A DNA stretch of 64,000 nt, taken from NCBI GenBank assembly GCA_036426205.1, contig WSYH01000839.1, positions 36,862-100,861 on the forward strand. The letters are read 5' to 3'. Position 1 is the first letter of the stretch. Every line of letters begins with the position of its first letter. Below are positions 27,401-41,516 of this stretch, one piece after another. Origin of the DNA: Ascaphus truei (Eukaryota; Chordata; Amphibia; Anura; Ascaphidae). Position numbers and translations under genes: made by a program. The notes beneath the pieces were generated by a model. It saw only the letters and a program-made list of their open reading frames with translations. It had not been told where the DNA came from and did not search any database.

Positions 27401-28474
27401 AAATATGAAATAGTAGAATGAACGGATTCAAGTACTTACAAATTCGCACTTTCCAAACAATATCCCAACCTTGGAATTCCCCCTCTCACCAGGTTCGAGC
27501 GGCTCTCGCAGAAAACAGCTCACCAGAAAGGTCTAATAACACAAATTTGTGCGGAGCCTAGAGAAGGCTACAGAAACCCCCACACATGACATATGCTGCA
27601 TGTGCAGCATTGGATATAGTTATAGACCGAAAGCACGGGAAAGTATTTGGAAAATGTCCTCAGGAACTTCCATATGTACCCAATCAACGAAAATATTACA
27701 AATATTGTTTCCGCTGGTATGTCTTACCCAGTCAGACTAAAATCAAATCTACCCCCTGGCATCCGATCTTTGTTTGAGAGGCTCCGGGTCAAAAGGGGAC
27801 ATGCCCCCACATTTGGTGGACATGTCCGGCAAATTCGAAATACTGGGAAACGACACAAAATAATAGAGGAGGTCAGACCTCACAATACCTATTGAAACCG
27901 CTGACCTACCTGCTGCCCAGGCCCTTCACTATCTGGACCACGGACAGGAAATTAGTCTCCCTTCATTCTTACGTTCGCGGCTAGATTGCGGTGGCTGCGC
28001 CCTGGAAGAAATGGTCTCCCCTCAAACACACAATAATAAGAAGGGTGGCAAGAAGTATGACATGGAGAGAATTGTCTGCTTTCCTTAAGAGTCTTCTACC
28101 CATTCACTAATTTGGGTGGGACCCTGGCACACTCTTGGCGCTCTCCTACGTGAAAGCCCCCCTAAGATCAGAGGTCAATGGACACCAGGATCCAAACCAA
28201 ATGCGCACAGAAGTTAGAATAAGACCTTCCCTGTTACAACACCCTCCTACCACCCCCCCCCACACCCCCCTCCCCTCTCTATTCCCCTTTCTGTTTCCAT
28301 GCTCTCGGGCCGCCCCGATGGACCACATAAGGCCAGGAGCCTTGAGGCCTTCTCTTCTCTTCCCAGTTTAATAAGAAAAGAAAAATGTGTATTAGCTGAC
28401 TACTGTTTTGTATTATCTATACCCTGTAATGTCACATCTGCCTAATAAAAAAAATTGAACAACAAAAAAAAAAA
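24421..28474 (+). mobile_element. L1-type LINE copy 4
   Basis: Nearly identical to copy 3, including shared disabling indels, so the two descend from one duplicated locus and not from separate insertions. Poly(A) ends at 28474. Confidence 0.88.
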
Positions 28475-29340
28475 GGCTTGATTGAAGTTGGTTGTGAAAG
28501 TACAGAGGGGTTTTGTGTACATTATTTATAACCTAATTGGCAGACAAGGGTATATTGTGGTAGAGACAGCTAGGCCCATGTCTGGAGCATTGGGATGTGA
28601 AATCTAGCACCTGTTGACAAATGTTCTCTACCACACGAGTCCCTGCTTCAAAGATTTATTGACCCAGGGTTTGGGGCCATGTTGCGGTTTACCAAGGAGA
28701 TATCAGAATGAGTGACCTTATTAAATCATAAGAATACCTTGAGATGTCCCCGGCGGAACTGCTAAAAGCCTACGTTGTTTCGTGGGACTGATCTCACATA
28801 AGGATTACAGACACAGATTGTCTAGCAGGTACTAAGAAAGATCTTAATATCTCTCTTAATTTTAGTTATTCACGGTAATATTTGTCTTTTGGGAGCGTGA
28901 TGCGTGCCGAATGTATTAATTGTCTCGCGTGCCAGTAAGGATACTTAACTGAAGTTGAGTTATTTGATAGGAAACAGCAGTTTTTAAACGTCCTGGGTGG
29001 GGAGGAATTTTACTCTGGGAAGACTGTCAACCCACCACTGATTTGAGAGGGGCTGGGTTTAGGTTGTGTTCAATGGGAAAAATGGTATAAGAACCAGGCT
29101 CAGCCTATGGCTATTGTCTTTCGTGTCTTGTTGTGTCATTCTGAATTGCGGTTGAATGCATTAATATTAACGTCGGATTATTTTCATAATTCCAACTTTA
29201 TTAATGCATATTTTGTCTGTTATATGTATATCTCGTGTTCACCTTTCTCAAGGAATAAATTATATTTTATATATATCTCAGCGTGTTCAGTTCAACCCAG
29301 TATATTTTGGGTGTGTATTATTACTACCCTGTCACAAAGT
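28475..29340 (+). other. Post-LINE block (unit 4), unidentified
   Basis: Copy of the earlier post-LINE blocks. No gene was seen. Confidence 0.6.
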
Positions 29341-30618
29341 TACCGTCACAACCGCTACTATAACTCCTATCTTCTCCATATAACTGCTCTCCTATCTAAT
29401 AACTCCTCCTATCTCTACATATAACCTCCTCCTCTCTCTCCATATAACCGCTCCCTATAACTCCTCCTAATGTCTCCCTATAACTCCTATCTCTCCATAT
29501 AACCGCTTCCCTATAACTCCCTCCCTATCTCTCCATATAACCGCTCCTATACCCTCCTATCTCTCCATATAACCTCGCTCCTATAACTCCTCCTATCTCT
29601 ACATATACTCATCCTATCTCCCATATAACCGCTCCCTATAACTCCTATCTCCCATATAACCGCTCCCTATAACTCTCCTATCTCTCCAATAACTGCTCCC
29701 TATAACTCCTCCTATCTCTCATATAACTCATCCTATCTCGCCATATAAACCGCTCCCTATACTCGAAACTCCCTATCTCTCCATATAACTGCTCCCTATA
29801 ACCTCTACCTACATATACTCATCCCTATCTCCATCACACAGCTCCCTATAACTCCTCCTATCTCTCCATATAACCCCTCCCTATAAACTCCTCCTATGTC
29901 CCCATATAACTGCTCCATACTCCTCCTATCCCTCCTTTCTCCCTATACACTCCTCCTATCTCCCCATAACCTGCTCCCTATACTCCTCCTATCTCTCCCT
30001 ATAACTCCTCCTCATCTCTCCATATAACTGCCCCCTAATACTCCTCCGTACTCTCCTATAACTCCTCCTATCTCTCCATATAACCGCTCCCTATAACTCC
30101 TCCTAATCTCGCCACTATAACCCGCTCCTATACCTCCTCCTATCTCTCCACTAACCCCTCCTAGAACTCTCTATCTCTCCATAACTACACCCGCTCCCTA
30201 TAACCCTCCTATCTCCCATAATAACCTCTCCCTATAACTCCTCCTATCTCTCCCTATAACTCCTCCTATCTCCCATATCACCGGCTCCCTATACTCCTCC
30301 TACCTCCCTATAACTCTCCTATCTCTCATAAACTGCTCCCTATATACTCCTCCTATCTCGCATATAAAGACCCTGCCCTATAACCTCTCCTATCTCCCAT
30401 ATAACCCTCTAACGCTCTCCCTATAACTCCTCCGATCTTCCGCATATAACGCTCCCTATAACCTCCTCCTATCTGCCCATATAACCCCTTCCCTCTATAA
30501 CTTCCTCCTATCTCTCCATATACCCCCTCCCTATAACTCCTCCTGATCTCGCCATGATAACCGCTCCCTATAACTCCTCCTATCTCGCCATATAACCGCT
30601 CCCTATACCTCCTCCTAT
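29341..30618 (+). repeat. 35-bp minisatellite array, CT-rich strand (unit 4)
   Basis: Same array as in units 2 and 3, with the first ~400 bp nearly identical to them. Left arm of the inverted repeat with 30866-31615. Confidence 0.9.
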
Positions 30619-30865
30619 TGCTGTGTCCCTTATAGGATCTGTTGCATTTTATAAGTTCCGAAATCACGTATCAGGACTGATGTCACAATGTGAATGTTCT
30701 TGTTCCTGCCTGTGCCTTAACACTTGTGCCTTGACGGTGACTGTTGGGTGTGTCTGTAGCTCTGTCACATCTTGTTAGCTAATAACACAGAAAGATTTTC
30801 CTAAGATCCCATAATCCTTATGGGGTCACACTATGGTGACTGTTTAGATCGAGCTAAGGAAAGCA
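30619..30865 (+). other. Spacer between the inverted arms (unit 4)
   Basis: Fourth copy of the conserved spacer. No features were seen. Confidence 0.65.
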
Positions 30866-31615
30866 AGCAGGTTAAGATAGGGGAAGTTATAGGAAGCGTG
30901 TTTTATACGGAGAGATAGGAGGAGTTATAGGGAGAGGTTATACGGAGAGATAGGGAGAGATAGGAGGAAGTTATATGGAAGATAGGGAGAGGTTATATGG
31001 GGCAGTGGGAGGAGTTTAGTGGAGAGGTTATACGCGAGAGATAGGAGGAGTTATAGGAGAGGTTATACAGAGAGATAGAATATTATGGAGAGATAGGGAG
31101 AGGTTATATGGGCAGTGGGAGGATTTATAGGTAGAGTTTATTTGGGGAGAGAGTAGGTGGTTATATGGAGAGATAGGAAGCGTTATAGGGAGAGATAGGA
31201 GGAGTTATACGGAAGAGAGGAAGGTTTCTAGGGAGAAGATGGAGAGTATATGGAGAGTAGGAAGAGTTAGGGAGAGATGTAGGAGAGTTATAGGAGAGAG
31301 TTATTGGAAGGATACGGGGTTATCTGGGCGGATGGAGGGTTATAGATAGGTTCTGGTAGGAGTGGGATAGCGGTTATTGGAGAGGTTTCTTAGTGGGACT
31401 ACGGGGGTTATAGTGGGCCAGTGGGAGGTTACCAGGTGTTCTTGGGGAGATGGGGGTTATAGGGGAGGTTTATTTGGAGCGTGAGGAGTATGTTATATGG
31501 GAGAGGTTATTTCTAGTTGGGGGTTTGGGGAGTATTATGGAGAGTCTGGAGGTAGGAGAGGTTTAGGCGAGAGTGGCTCTATGATATCTGGGGGCCAGTG
31601 TCCGGGGAGGTTGTT
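30866..31615 (+). repeat. Reverse-complement minisatellite arm (unit 4)
   Basis: Reverse-complement 35-bp units, degenerate to the right of about 31300. Confidence 0.85.
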
Positions 31616-31916
31616 CTTGTTTTATTGGATAAATGATGGGCTGTGGAATCCCAGATTAGCATTGTATGTATAGGGAGATTGGTTAGGGTAATGTGGGAAA
31701 CTGTTTTTGCTCATTAGTTGCTTTATAGGATTAACAGTTTATGGTAAGTAGCTCTGACAAGTCACATATCGTCTTGTGGTTTAAAGGGTCAGTCACATAT
31801 AAGACCAAAGTGACCTAAGACAGGGACATGTTTAAGGGGTTAAAGGGTCGGCCATACGGGGTGCAAGGTGATGTAACATAGTGATAGTGCCGTGTTTAAT
31901 GGTCTGTCTCTCGCAG
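31616..31916 (+). other. Intron upstream of exon A (unit 4)
   Basis: Essentially identical to 23351-23651. Confidence 0.65.
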
Positions 31917-32004
31917 TCGTGTACCGACATACCCCCGTGTGTCTGCTCATCTTCTACACCGTGTTTTACATGCGGCCAGCGTGTGCATGCCCGAGAGCAC
32001 TGGA
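31917..32004 (+). pseudogene. tmem244: TMEM244 exon A copy, altered (unit 4)
   Basis: Same 88-nt sequence, with the same indels, as the unit 3 copy at 23652. Shared damage in two units argues either for duplication after the damage or for one consensus used twice. Confidence 0.75.
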
Positions 32005-32252
32005 GTAAGTAAGGGAACCCCACAACCCCAGCCCTGCTGTCTGAGACACGCTCACCCCCGTGTCCTATACACGCCATCGTTCCTTAATTTGTGTCATGTC
32101 ACACCTTATCACCAGTTAGGGTCAGACGTGTCACCTCCCACTGACCTTTCCCATTTCCGCTGTCTGTGGTCGTCCCCCTGCCTCTCAGTTACTGCCTGTC
32201 CCACTGGTGTCAGCGTCACTATTGTCACATGGCGTTCCCTCTCTATCCTCAG

Positions 32253-32325
32253 GGTGGGAGGTTTTTGACTGGAAGATCCCATTTACCATCCAATCGTACC
32301 ATCCTTGAGAGTACTGAGTATCTGG
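32253..32325 (+). pseudogene. tmem244: TMEM244 exon B copy, altered (unit 4)
   Basis: Same 73-nt altered sequence as 23987-24059, with the same frame loss and GTGATT donor. Confidence 0.75.
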
Positions 32326-32426
32326 GTGATTTCACAGCCCCTTTCTCCCCTGCGATCCACTTACTCTTTAGGGTGTGAAGTATGTGAGGTGAGTACAGGA
32401 TGCAGTGTTAGTAGAGAGAGAAAAAG

Positions 32427-32735
32427 CAAAGTGACCTCATGCCAGTGACTGTATAATGGGTTAAAGGGCCTGTCTCAAAGTAACCTAATGACAGTGACGT
32501 GTATAATAGGCTGATGGTCTGTTCCAAAAGCGACCTAATGACAGTGACGTGTATAATGGGTTAAAGGGCTGTCCCAAAGATACCTCATCACAGTGACGTG
32601 TATAATGGGTTAAAGGGCCCGTCCCAAAGTGACCTAATGACAGTGACGTGTATAATGGGTTAAAGAGGGCCCGTCCCAAAGTGACCTAATGACAGTGACG
32701 TGTATAATGGGTTAGACTGAGGGTCTGCACCACGT
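32427..32735 (+). repeat. 50-bp intronic minisatellite (unit 4)
   Basis: About six copies of the 50-bp unit. Here the array is complete and runs on into unique intron sequence leading to exon C, because no LINE cuts it off. Confidence 0.9.
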
Positions 32736-32847
32736 GGGATTAAAGTGACCGAATAACAGTGACGCAGTGTAGATGTTTAGAAACAGTTGTCTTTGTTTCC
32801 GGATCTGAGATGGTGACCCCATTAACCTTTTCTCTATTCTCCCTCAG

Positions 32848-32973
32848 TTGCCCTGCTGTCCCTAGAAATTTCTTTTCTTATTAGCGGGCTCCTATTTGTC
32901 CCAGTTGTACGCATCAGAGTTTGGGATTACGCAGCTACCGTCACCTTCGTACACATGTGTATGTGCTGCATAG
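32848..32973 (+). CDS. tmem244: TMEM244-family exon C, intact copy (unit 4)
   Basis: This 126-nt exon lies between a CCCTCAG acceptor and a GTGAGT donor. It encodes the second and third membrane segments, with the family-typical stretch SGLLFVPVVRIRVWDYAATV (compare FVPVV...VWDYA in vertebrate TMEM244). It completes the split codon from exon B and ends one base into a codon, as exon D needs. The copy at 42346, closer to exons D and E, is frame-broken. This is therefore the only intact exon C in the window, but a LINE and a whole extra unit separate it from exon D. Confidence 0.82.
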
Positions 32974-33076
32974 GTGAGTGACCGTTATAGGGGGCCTAGC
33001 CCATGTATTGTGGAAAGCTTATATCAGCGTGTCTGTGCATATCAGTGTATGTGTGTAAATCAGTGTGTCTGTGTGT
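32974..33076 (+). repeat. Intron start with TG-rich imperfect repeat (unit 4)
   Basis: Imperfect repeats of ATCAGTGTGTCTGTGTG, cut off at 33076 by LINE copy 5. The fuller version after the unit 5 exon C is at 42500-42625. Confidence 0.7.
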
Positions 33077-36000
33077 CACATAAGAACAAACACTGACCCT
33101 ACCCCCCTCCCTTGGCAACACACAAACAACCACCAAAGCAACATAAGACAAGACACACCAATGCCCCCACCAAACAAAGCAGATACTCGAAGTAATAATC
33201 GCCCTAGCGACACGGATAGCACGATCTCCCCAGTGGGAAGGGTGAGATCATGAGTCCCCACCCAAGCCACCAAAAAAAACCTCAAATATGAATTCCACAG
33301 CCCAATAAAGATCTGTTCACTGAATGTTAAGGGACTACAAAATAAATCAACGGCAGGCTTGCCTCTCAACGACATGAAAAAAAACAGGGAGGAGACATCA
33401 TATTCTTACAAGGGGAGACCCACCTTCACACTCCAGACCCCAAATTTATCAAAAAAACTATCCCCCGTAACATGCTTTTTGACATCATTTGTAGTAGAGA
33501 GAGGCTGTGTGTGGCTATCCTTATCCAACAAGGCCCACCCATTTAATCATGTCAGAAAACCAACCAATGGATCAGAGTGGTCGATTTCCTAATGGTATAC
33601 CTGTCCCTAGCGCCTGCGCTCGGTCATCGTCCCTGATCAATTGATAATACCGTCCCCAAACGCAGAACCAATACATAATTCGTACAAACTGTTCTTGCAG
33701 GGTGTTGACCCTGATACTCTCTGCGTCGATGATAGCCTGGGAGGAGACTTAAATTTGGTCTAAACCACTCCAAACAGTATCACCACCCTGGCACAACCAC
33801 GTAAAACACACCATCACAGATCAAGGCGGATCACAGTTTTATGGAAACCTCAGCGAATCCGATCCTCGTGTGTTGGCATGTCTGAAGAACCACATCACGA
33901 GCCAGAGAGACTACACATCTCCCCTCACCGCTCATCCCGCACCAGACTACTCTCGAATTAGACCCACTCTTTGACCACCCAAAAATGTGGATGGCGGCAG
34001 CCATACGAATCAGACATGTCTCAATCACATGTTCAGACCATGCCCCGTCACTTGACCCCTCTTCAGCCCCTTTGAAAAAACAACAACGTAACACCTGGAG
34101 AACTGAACGATTCATTACTAAATTCACCCAAGATCGGACGAGAGAAATCAGATCCTCCACTTAGAGTATTTCTCCTTCAACATGTGAACCGCTCCTCCTC
34201 CGTGCCATCTCCATATGGGAAGCCATAAGGCAAACTACAGAGGGAATTTTTTCATCGCTATCCCTAGAAAAAAGCCCGCCAAACGTTAATCCAAAAGACT
34301 CACCGAAAATATCTAAAAGACAATAGAAAACAGGCCTAAAGCAACATCCCTCAAAAAAAGTATACACATCAAAGACCTTACAGACTAACAAACTGTAGAA
34401 CACCCAGACTGGAGGATCTGCAAAAGGCCTCAAATGGATATACCCCCCCCCCAAAACCTCCCCCCCCTCCCCCCAAAACAAACATACAAGTTTATGACAA
34501 AGGCAACAGGCTCGACCAGACTCCCTAGCCAGTAAATTAGAAGGGATAAAAAAGACTCCAAACTTAATCGGATCTATCAAGAGTGTGTCTTGGTCGAGAT
34601 TCAATACCTGCAAGCAAGATTGCAAGCGGAGAATTTACAACAAGACTACTTTACCGAACTATACAACCTTGAGAACACTAAAAACGGCCCCGACCCGAAC
34701 CGATAGCGTCAGAATCATAAACTCAATACTTAATAAATGGCCAACATCCCTCACTGACGGAGACGGGAAAACACAGTCCTCAATGCGTGAGACCTCTCAA
34801 AAGAGGGAACTGGAAGAGGCGGTCAAATCACTAAACTCACCTAAAGTCTCCTGGTGCCTCGCACGGTTTCAACAATTTTACTATCAAAGATTATTGCCAA
34901 CCCCTATCCACCATCTGCCTAAAAACATCAACCATTTTTGGTTAAGTTGATACCAAACCCTCCACCAATGTCTCTCTAGCCCAATTGGCAAAAATACAAA
35001 AGGAAGGGCGAGAGACCCGATGGCATATGCGTGGAAGCTACCCGTCCACGCTCCCTCCTCAATAGTATCTCCAAACTAATAGCAAAAATTTTGGCAAATA
35101 GGTTTAAAATCCAATATTAAACGGTTATAACAGACGTCATATAGGATCTTGTCGCTGGGAGACAAGCCCCTCGACAACCCCACCTAAAATATTAATATGC
35201 AGTGACCATGTTCACCTCACCAGTGCACCAAAGCAACTCCTGTAAGCCTGACGCAGAGGAAGCGTTCGAATAGAATAAACTGCAATTCCTGGACAGACGA
35301 TGCGCAAATTTGGCTTAAAGACGCACTGTAGATGGAGGGTCCGTGAGACTATATAAAACCCGTCCAGCTACAGTAAAACTACCAGGGCGGCAATAACCAG
35401 AGATTCGAGAATAACATGGGCTCACAGGTGATGGGTCCGCCCACTCCTCTTCCTCTTTGCGCACGATCTAGTAGAACCAAACATCAGACAATAAACTCAA
35501 TACCAACCATAAAGCGGAATAGAAATTCGGAAATAGGCAGCATAAAATCTCACTATTCGCGGATGATGTTCTACTACAACCCCTCCCAAACCCCAAATTC
35601 TCCCTACCCAACCTTTCAAAAAGAGTCCGGGATTGTGGAAAATTCTCAGGATATAGAATAAAAAAATAATGGACAACAAGCAAGCCCTAAACTTAAGTCT
35701 GCCAGAGCACCAGAGTGTGAAACTCATCAATAAAACTTCAATTAACCGTTGAGCTCTCTTGTATCATAACTTGGCGGTGTTAAGATACGAGGAACACTAC
35801 CCCTCCCTATACCACGACCACCCAAACTATCCCGACCTTATTCCATAAAATCAAACACACGATTAGAAAATGGGGGATGATATCAAAATATACATGGTCG
35901 GGAGAAATTATCTCGGTTAAAATGAACATACTCCTAGATTATTATACTCTCAGACTCTTCCCGTCCCACATCCCCTGGCTCGGAATATCCCTCTGGACTG

Positions 36001-37713
36001 AAAATATCCAAAAACGACAGTCTTCCACTTTATTTGGCAAGGTAAAAAACCTAGCGTCCTAGAACTGTGCTCTTGGCCTCAAGGGGGGAGAGGAGGACTG
36101 GGAGTCCAACATTACAAAATACTAACTGGCTGACCAGATTGGTCGACAGGTTGGTATCCTGGAGACGGCCAGAAAACCAAACCCAATATTGCTGGTGGAG
36201 CTACTAGAAAACACAATATGCCGGAACCGCCTTCATCCCCGGCGTCTCTGGTCCTGAGCAAGGAGGACATGCAGAAATAGCAAAGTCAAAATTAGGCCCA
36301 TGACACACCATGGGTAGACCTGGACGAAAAGCAAACCAAAAGCAAGCTCAAAACCTCCACACATCCCAATTTTATACGACCTTCACAAAATCCGAAATTC
36401 ACCGTGCTGTTGAGCCCAACAATTTGACCATTCAACCAAAAACACTCAAGGCGCAATGCCGACCTCTTGAGCTTCGGGGAGGTTCCTCGAGCTAACACAA
36501 ATATAACCAAACCAAATATGAAATAAAATAAAGAATGACAACGGATTCAAGTCTTATCAAATTCGCACTTATCCAAACAAATCCGACCAACCTTGGAATT
36601 TCCGCCCTCTCCACAGGTTCGAGCGCCTCTCGCAGAGAAACAGCTCACAGAAAGGTCTAATAACACAAAATTTTGTGCGGAGCTCTAGAGTAGAGAAGGC
36701 TACAAAGAACCCCCACACATGACATATATGCTGCATGTGCAGCACATTGGAATCTCGTTATAGACCGAAAGGCCGGGAAAGTATTTGTGAAAATGCTGCA
36801 CAGGAACATTCCATATCGTACCGACAATCAACGAAAAGTATTTTAACAAATAGTGTTCCGCTGGTTAAGTCTTACCCAGTCAGATAAATCAAATCATACC
36901 CCCTGGCATCCGATCTTGTTTGAGAAGGCTGCGGTTCAAAGAAGGGGACCATGCCCCCCATTTGGTGGACAGGTCCGGCAAATTAGGAAATACTGGGAAA
37001 CGACAACAAAATATAGAGGACGGGTCAACGAAAGAAATCACAATAATCCTATGGGAAAAGACCTGCTGACCTGGACCTCTGCTGCCCAGCGCCCTTTAAC
37101 TATCTGGGAAACACCCAGCAGCGACAGGAAACATTAGTCTCCCTTCCATTCTTTACGTTATCAGCGGCTAGATTTGCGGTGGACTGCGCCTGAAAAGAAG
37201 AAGAAATGGTCTCCCCTCCCAAAACACAATAATAGAAGGGTGCAAGAAGTAATGGACATGGAGCAGATTGTCTGCTTTCCTTAAGAGTCTTACTACCTCA
37301 TTCACTAATATTGGTTGGGACCCCTGGCACACTCATATGGCTCATCCTACGGTTGGAAAAGCCCCCCTAGACGACAGATCTAGGGGGGGTACGAATGGAC
37401 ACAGAGATCCAAACCAAAATGCCACAGAAGATTAGAACTAAGACCTTTGGCCCGTGTTACACCACACCTCCTCCACCCCCCCCCACACCTCCCCATCCCC
37501 TCTCTATTCCCTTCGGTTTCCCCGATGCTCCGGGCGCCCCGATGGGACCACATAAGGGCAGGAGACGCTTGGAGGCCTTTCCTCTTCTCTTCCAAGTTTA
37601 ATAAAGAGAATAAGAAAATGCTGTATTTTATGCTGACTAGCTGTTTTGTATTATTCTATACCCTGTAATGTCATATCTGCTAATAAAAAGAAATTGAAAC
37701 AAAAAAAAAAAAA
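33077..37713 (+). mobile_element. L1-type LINE copy 5, longest
   Basis: L1-type ORF2 with the longer 5' end seen in copy 1. The endonuclease start reads SYSYKGRPTF-like near 33390, and the reverse transcriptase box lies near 35550-35570. It is heavily broken by one-base insertions (typical of noisy long-read consensus), so no frame exceeds about 155 codons. It ends with AATAAA-like sequence and poly(A) at 37713. A C-rich insertion at 34440-34480 is absent from copies 2-4. Confidence 0.85.
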
Positions 37714-38645
37714 GCTTGATTGAAGTTCGGTGTGAGCAAGTCACAGAGGGGTTTTAGTGTACATTATGTTTATAACCTAATTGGCAGACAGGGTATATGC
37801 TGTGGTAGAGACGCTAGGAACCCATGTCTGGACATGGGTGTGAAATCTACGCACCTGTTGACAATGCTTCTCTACACACAGAGTCCCTGCTCAAAGCGGA
37901 TTTATTGACCAGAGGTTATGGGGCCCATGGGTGGTGCGGTTTAACCCAAGGAGATATCAGAATGAGTGACCTTATTAATCATAAGAAATTATATGGTGTC
38001 CGGTGCGGAACGTGCTAAAAGCCTACACGTTGTATTCGTGGGACTGATTCTCACATAAGGAGTTACAGACAGACTGAGTCTAGCAGGTATAAGATAAGAT
38101 CTTATAATTCTCTTCGTATAATTTCGTAGTTATCACCGGTAATATTTAGTCTTATTTGGAGCGGATGCGTGCCGAATGTATTATCTGTCTCGCGTGCCAG
38201 CTAAGGATACTTAACTGGAAGTTTGAGTTATGTCCGATAGGAAAAGCAGTTTTAAACGTTCCTTCGGGGGGTGAGGAGGAATTTTTACTTGGTGAAGACT
38301 GTCAACCGCACCACTGATTCTGATAGGGGCTGGCGTTTAGGTCTGTGTTCAATGGGAAATAATGGTATACACGACCAGGCTCAGCCTATGGCTATTGTCT
38401 TTCGTCTGTCTTGTGTGGTTCATCTAGAAATTGCTGCGTTGAAAACTGCAAGTTAGATTAGGCGTCGTTAATTTTCATAATTCCAATCTTTAATAATGCA
38501 GTATTTTTCTGTCTATATGTATATCTCGTTTGTTCACCTTTCTCAAGAATATAATTATATTTATATCATATCTCAGACGGTTCAGTTCAACCCAGTATAT
38601 TTTTGGGTGTGTATTATTACTACCCTGTCAACAAAGTTACCGTCA
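37714..38645 (+). other. Post-LINE block (unit 5), unidentified
   Basis: Fifth copy of the block, with many extra bases relative to units 2-4. No gene was seen. Confidence 0.6.
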
Positions 38646-39978
38646 CAACCGCCTACGATAACTCCTTATCTCTCCATATAACTGCTCCCTAAACAACCAA
38701 CTCCTCCTATCTCTACATTATAACCTCCTCCTATCTCTCACATATAACCCTCCCTATAAACTCCTCCTAATGTCTCCCTATAACTCCTATCTTCATCATA
38801 AAACGCTCCCTATAACTCCCTCCTATCTCTCCATAAACCGCTCCTAATAGCGCCTTCCTATCTCTCCAATAACTGCTCCACTATAACTCCTCCTATCTCT
38901 ACATATACTCATCCTATCTCTCCCATATAACCGCTCCCTATAACCACTCCTATATCTCCATATAACCGGCTCCTATAACACTCCTATCTCTCCATATGAA
39001 CATGCCCTATAACCCTACAATAATATCCTATCTGATATAAAGCTGCCCATACCTTATTCTATAGAATAACTCAGCCTATATCCCATTCTAGAGAAGACAT
39101 ATACGTAACCTATTAGCATACAAAGATCAGCGCCCTATAACTCCTCCTATGACTACTCTATAACCCTCATTAATAATAATCTCATACTATGTCCATAAAT
39201 CTACGTCGCCAATATAACATACCTCCATACACTCACATTACCTCCAGATATTTCCCTATACTCCTCCTATCTCTCCCTATAACTCCTTCTATCTCCATAA
39301 CCCTAAACTCCTCCTATCTCTCCCTATAACATCCTCCTATCTCTCCATATACACTGATCCCTAAAATACCTCCATCCTAGCTCTCCCTATAACTCCTCCT
39401 ATGTACTCTCCATATAACCGCCTCCCCTATAACTCTCCAATCATCGCCATATAACCGTCCTAACCTATGTCTCACTAACCCTCTAGAACTTTTACTCCTA
39501 AGTAAGCACGTGCTATGCATAAAACGCCAAAACTAACCTTCATAATATGAATATAAAGCCTCACTATACTCTTATACAATAACACATCCTATAACCAATG
39601 CCCTATACTACTTCCGATACTCAATAAACTGGCTCCCTAATCTTCAGCTCCTATCCTATAACTCCTCCTATCTCTCCCATATAACTGCTCACCTATAATA
39701 CAAACTCCTCCTATCTCGCCATAGTAAACCGCTGCCCTATAACTCCTCCTACTCTCCATATACACTAACCGCCTCCCTATAACCTCCGTCTCTGATCAAT
39801 AAACGCCCCTAAACCTTCCACTGTCCTATCAACCCCCCTCTATACCTCTCCTATCTCTCCATATACCCCCTCCCTATAACTCCTCCTATCTCCCAAGATA
39901 ACACTCACTATAACTACCTCAATCTCCAATCGCTCACTATAACTCTTATCGCCATATAACCTCTATACCTCCTCCTAT
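38646..39978 (+). repeat. 35-bp minisatellite array, CT-rich strand (unit 5)
   Basis: Corrupted version of the array. The interior (about 38990-39240 and 39450-39660) is barely recognisable, as in unit 1. Confidence 0.85.
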
Positions 39979-40228
39979 TGCTGTGTCCCTTATAGGATTC
40001 CTGTTGCATTTTATAAGTTCGGAATCAGGTGATCAGGACTGATGTCACAATGTGAATGTTCTGGTTCATGCCTGTGCATTAACACTTGTGCCTTGCGTGT
40101 GACTGTTGTGTGTCTGTACAGCTCTGTCACATCTGTTAGCTAATAACCGAAAGATTTTTCCTAAATCCCATAATCCTTATGGGATCACACTATGGTGACT
40201 GTTTTAGACTCGAGTAAGGAAAGCAGCT
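39979..40228 (+). other. Spacer between the inverted arms (unit 5)
   Basis: Fifth copy of the conserved spacer. No features were seen. Confidence 0.65.
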
Positions 40229-41110
40229 GGTAGTAAGATAGGGGAAGTTATAGGAAGCGGTTATCTTATACGAGAGATAGGAGGGATTATAGGGAGAGGT
40301 TATACGGAGAGATAGGGAGAGATAGGAGGAAGTTATATGGAGAAGGATAGGGAAGGTTAATGGGGCACGTGGGAGGAGTTATAGGTAGAGGTTATACGGA
40401 GAGATAGGAGGGTTATAGGGAGAGGTATACGAGAGATAGGAAAAGTATTATGGAGAGATAGGAGAGGTTTATAGGGGCAGTGGGAGGATAGTTATAGGTA
40501 GAGGTTTATTTGGGGAGAGATAGGAGGTGGTTATATGGAGAGATAGGAAGCGTTATAGGGAAGACAGATAGGAGGAGTTATACGGAAGAAGGAAAAGAGT
40601 TAATGGGACGTAGGAAGAGTTATAGGGAGAGATCAGGAAGAGTTATACGGGAGAATAGGCAGAGACTAAGGAGAGGTTATAGGAGAGCGATTCATGGAGA
40701 GTTTCTAGGAAGGATTCTAGGCGGAGAGTAGGAGCGAACGTTTATGGAGAGGTTATGCGGAAGGAACGAGATAGGAAGAGGTTTAGGGAAAGATAGGAAG
40801 TATATAGGGAGAGGTTCTATGGAGAATAGGATACTGGGAGCGGTTATGGGGCAGGGAGGAGTTATAGGTAAGTTATATGGGGAGATGGGGGGTATAGGGA
40901 GAGTGTTATTGGAGAGATAGGGAGTAGTCGTTTAGGGCGAGGGTTATACGGGGCGTGGAGAGTTCTATGGGGGTGGGCGGCGTTATGGGGGTTATTGGAG
41001 AGATATGGGTAGTTTGGACCGAGGTTTATTCATATTGGGCAGTGGGAGTTATTTGGAGAGATAACGGTGGGAGGAAGTTATAGGGAGTAAGGTTTCTATG
41101 GGGCCCAGTG
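40229..41110 (+). repeat. Reverse-complement minisatellite arm (unit 5)
   Basis: Reverse-complement 35-bp units with many indels. Confidence 0.85.
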
Positions 41111-41429
41111 AGGAGAGTATGTGTTTTTATTGGTATAATATGGGATGATGGAATCCCAAGATTAGCATTGTATGTATAGGGGCAGATGGTTAGGGTAAAT
41201 GATGGGGAAAAACTGTGTTGCTCATAGTTGCTTTATAGGATTAAACAGTGTTTATTGCAGTAGCATCTGACAAGTCACATATAGTTTTGGTTGTAAAGGT
41301 CAGTACATATAAGAGCAATAGGACCCTAACACGGACATGTTTTAAGGGCGTTAACGGGCAGGCCCATACGTGGTGTGAAAGGTGATGTACATAGTGATAT
41401 GCCGTGTGTACACGGGTCTTTCTCTGCAG
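41111..41429 (+). other. Intron upstream of exon A (unit 5)
   Basis: Intron block with a TCTCTGCAG acceptor at its end. Confidence 0.6.
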
Positions 41430-41516
41430 TGTGTGACCGACATACCCCCGTGTGTCTGTAATACTTCTAACACCGTTGTTTTACATGACGGCCAGAGTGT
41501 GCACCGGAGCACGAAG
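41430..41516 (+). pseudogene. tmem244: TMEM244 exon A copy, frame-broken (unit 5)
   Basis: 87 nt against the expected 86. The intact copy reads TGTACCGAC where this one has TGTGACCGAC, and the CTGCTCATC segment has become CTGTAATAC, which breaks the membrane segment. The donor is GTAAAG. It is the exon A copy closest to exons D and E, so its damage matters for the gene model. Confidence 0.75.
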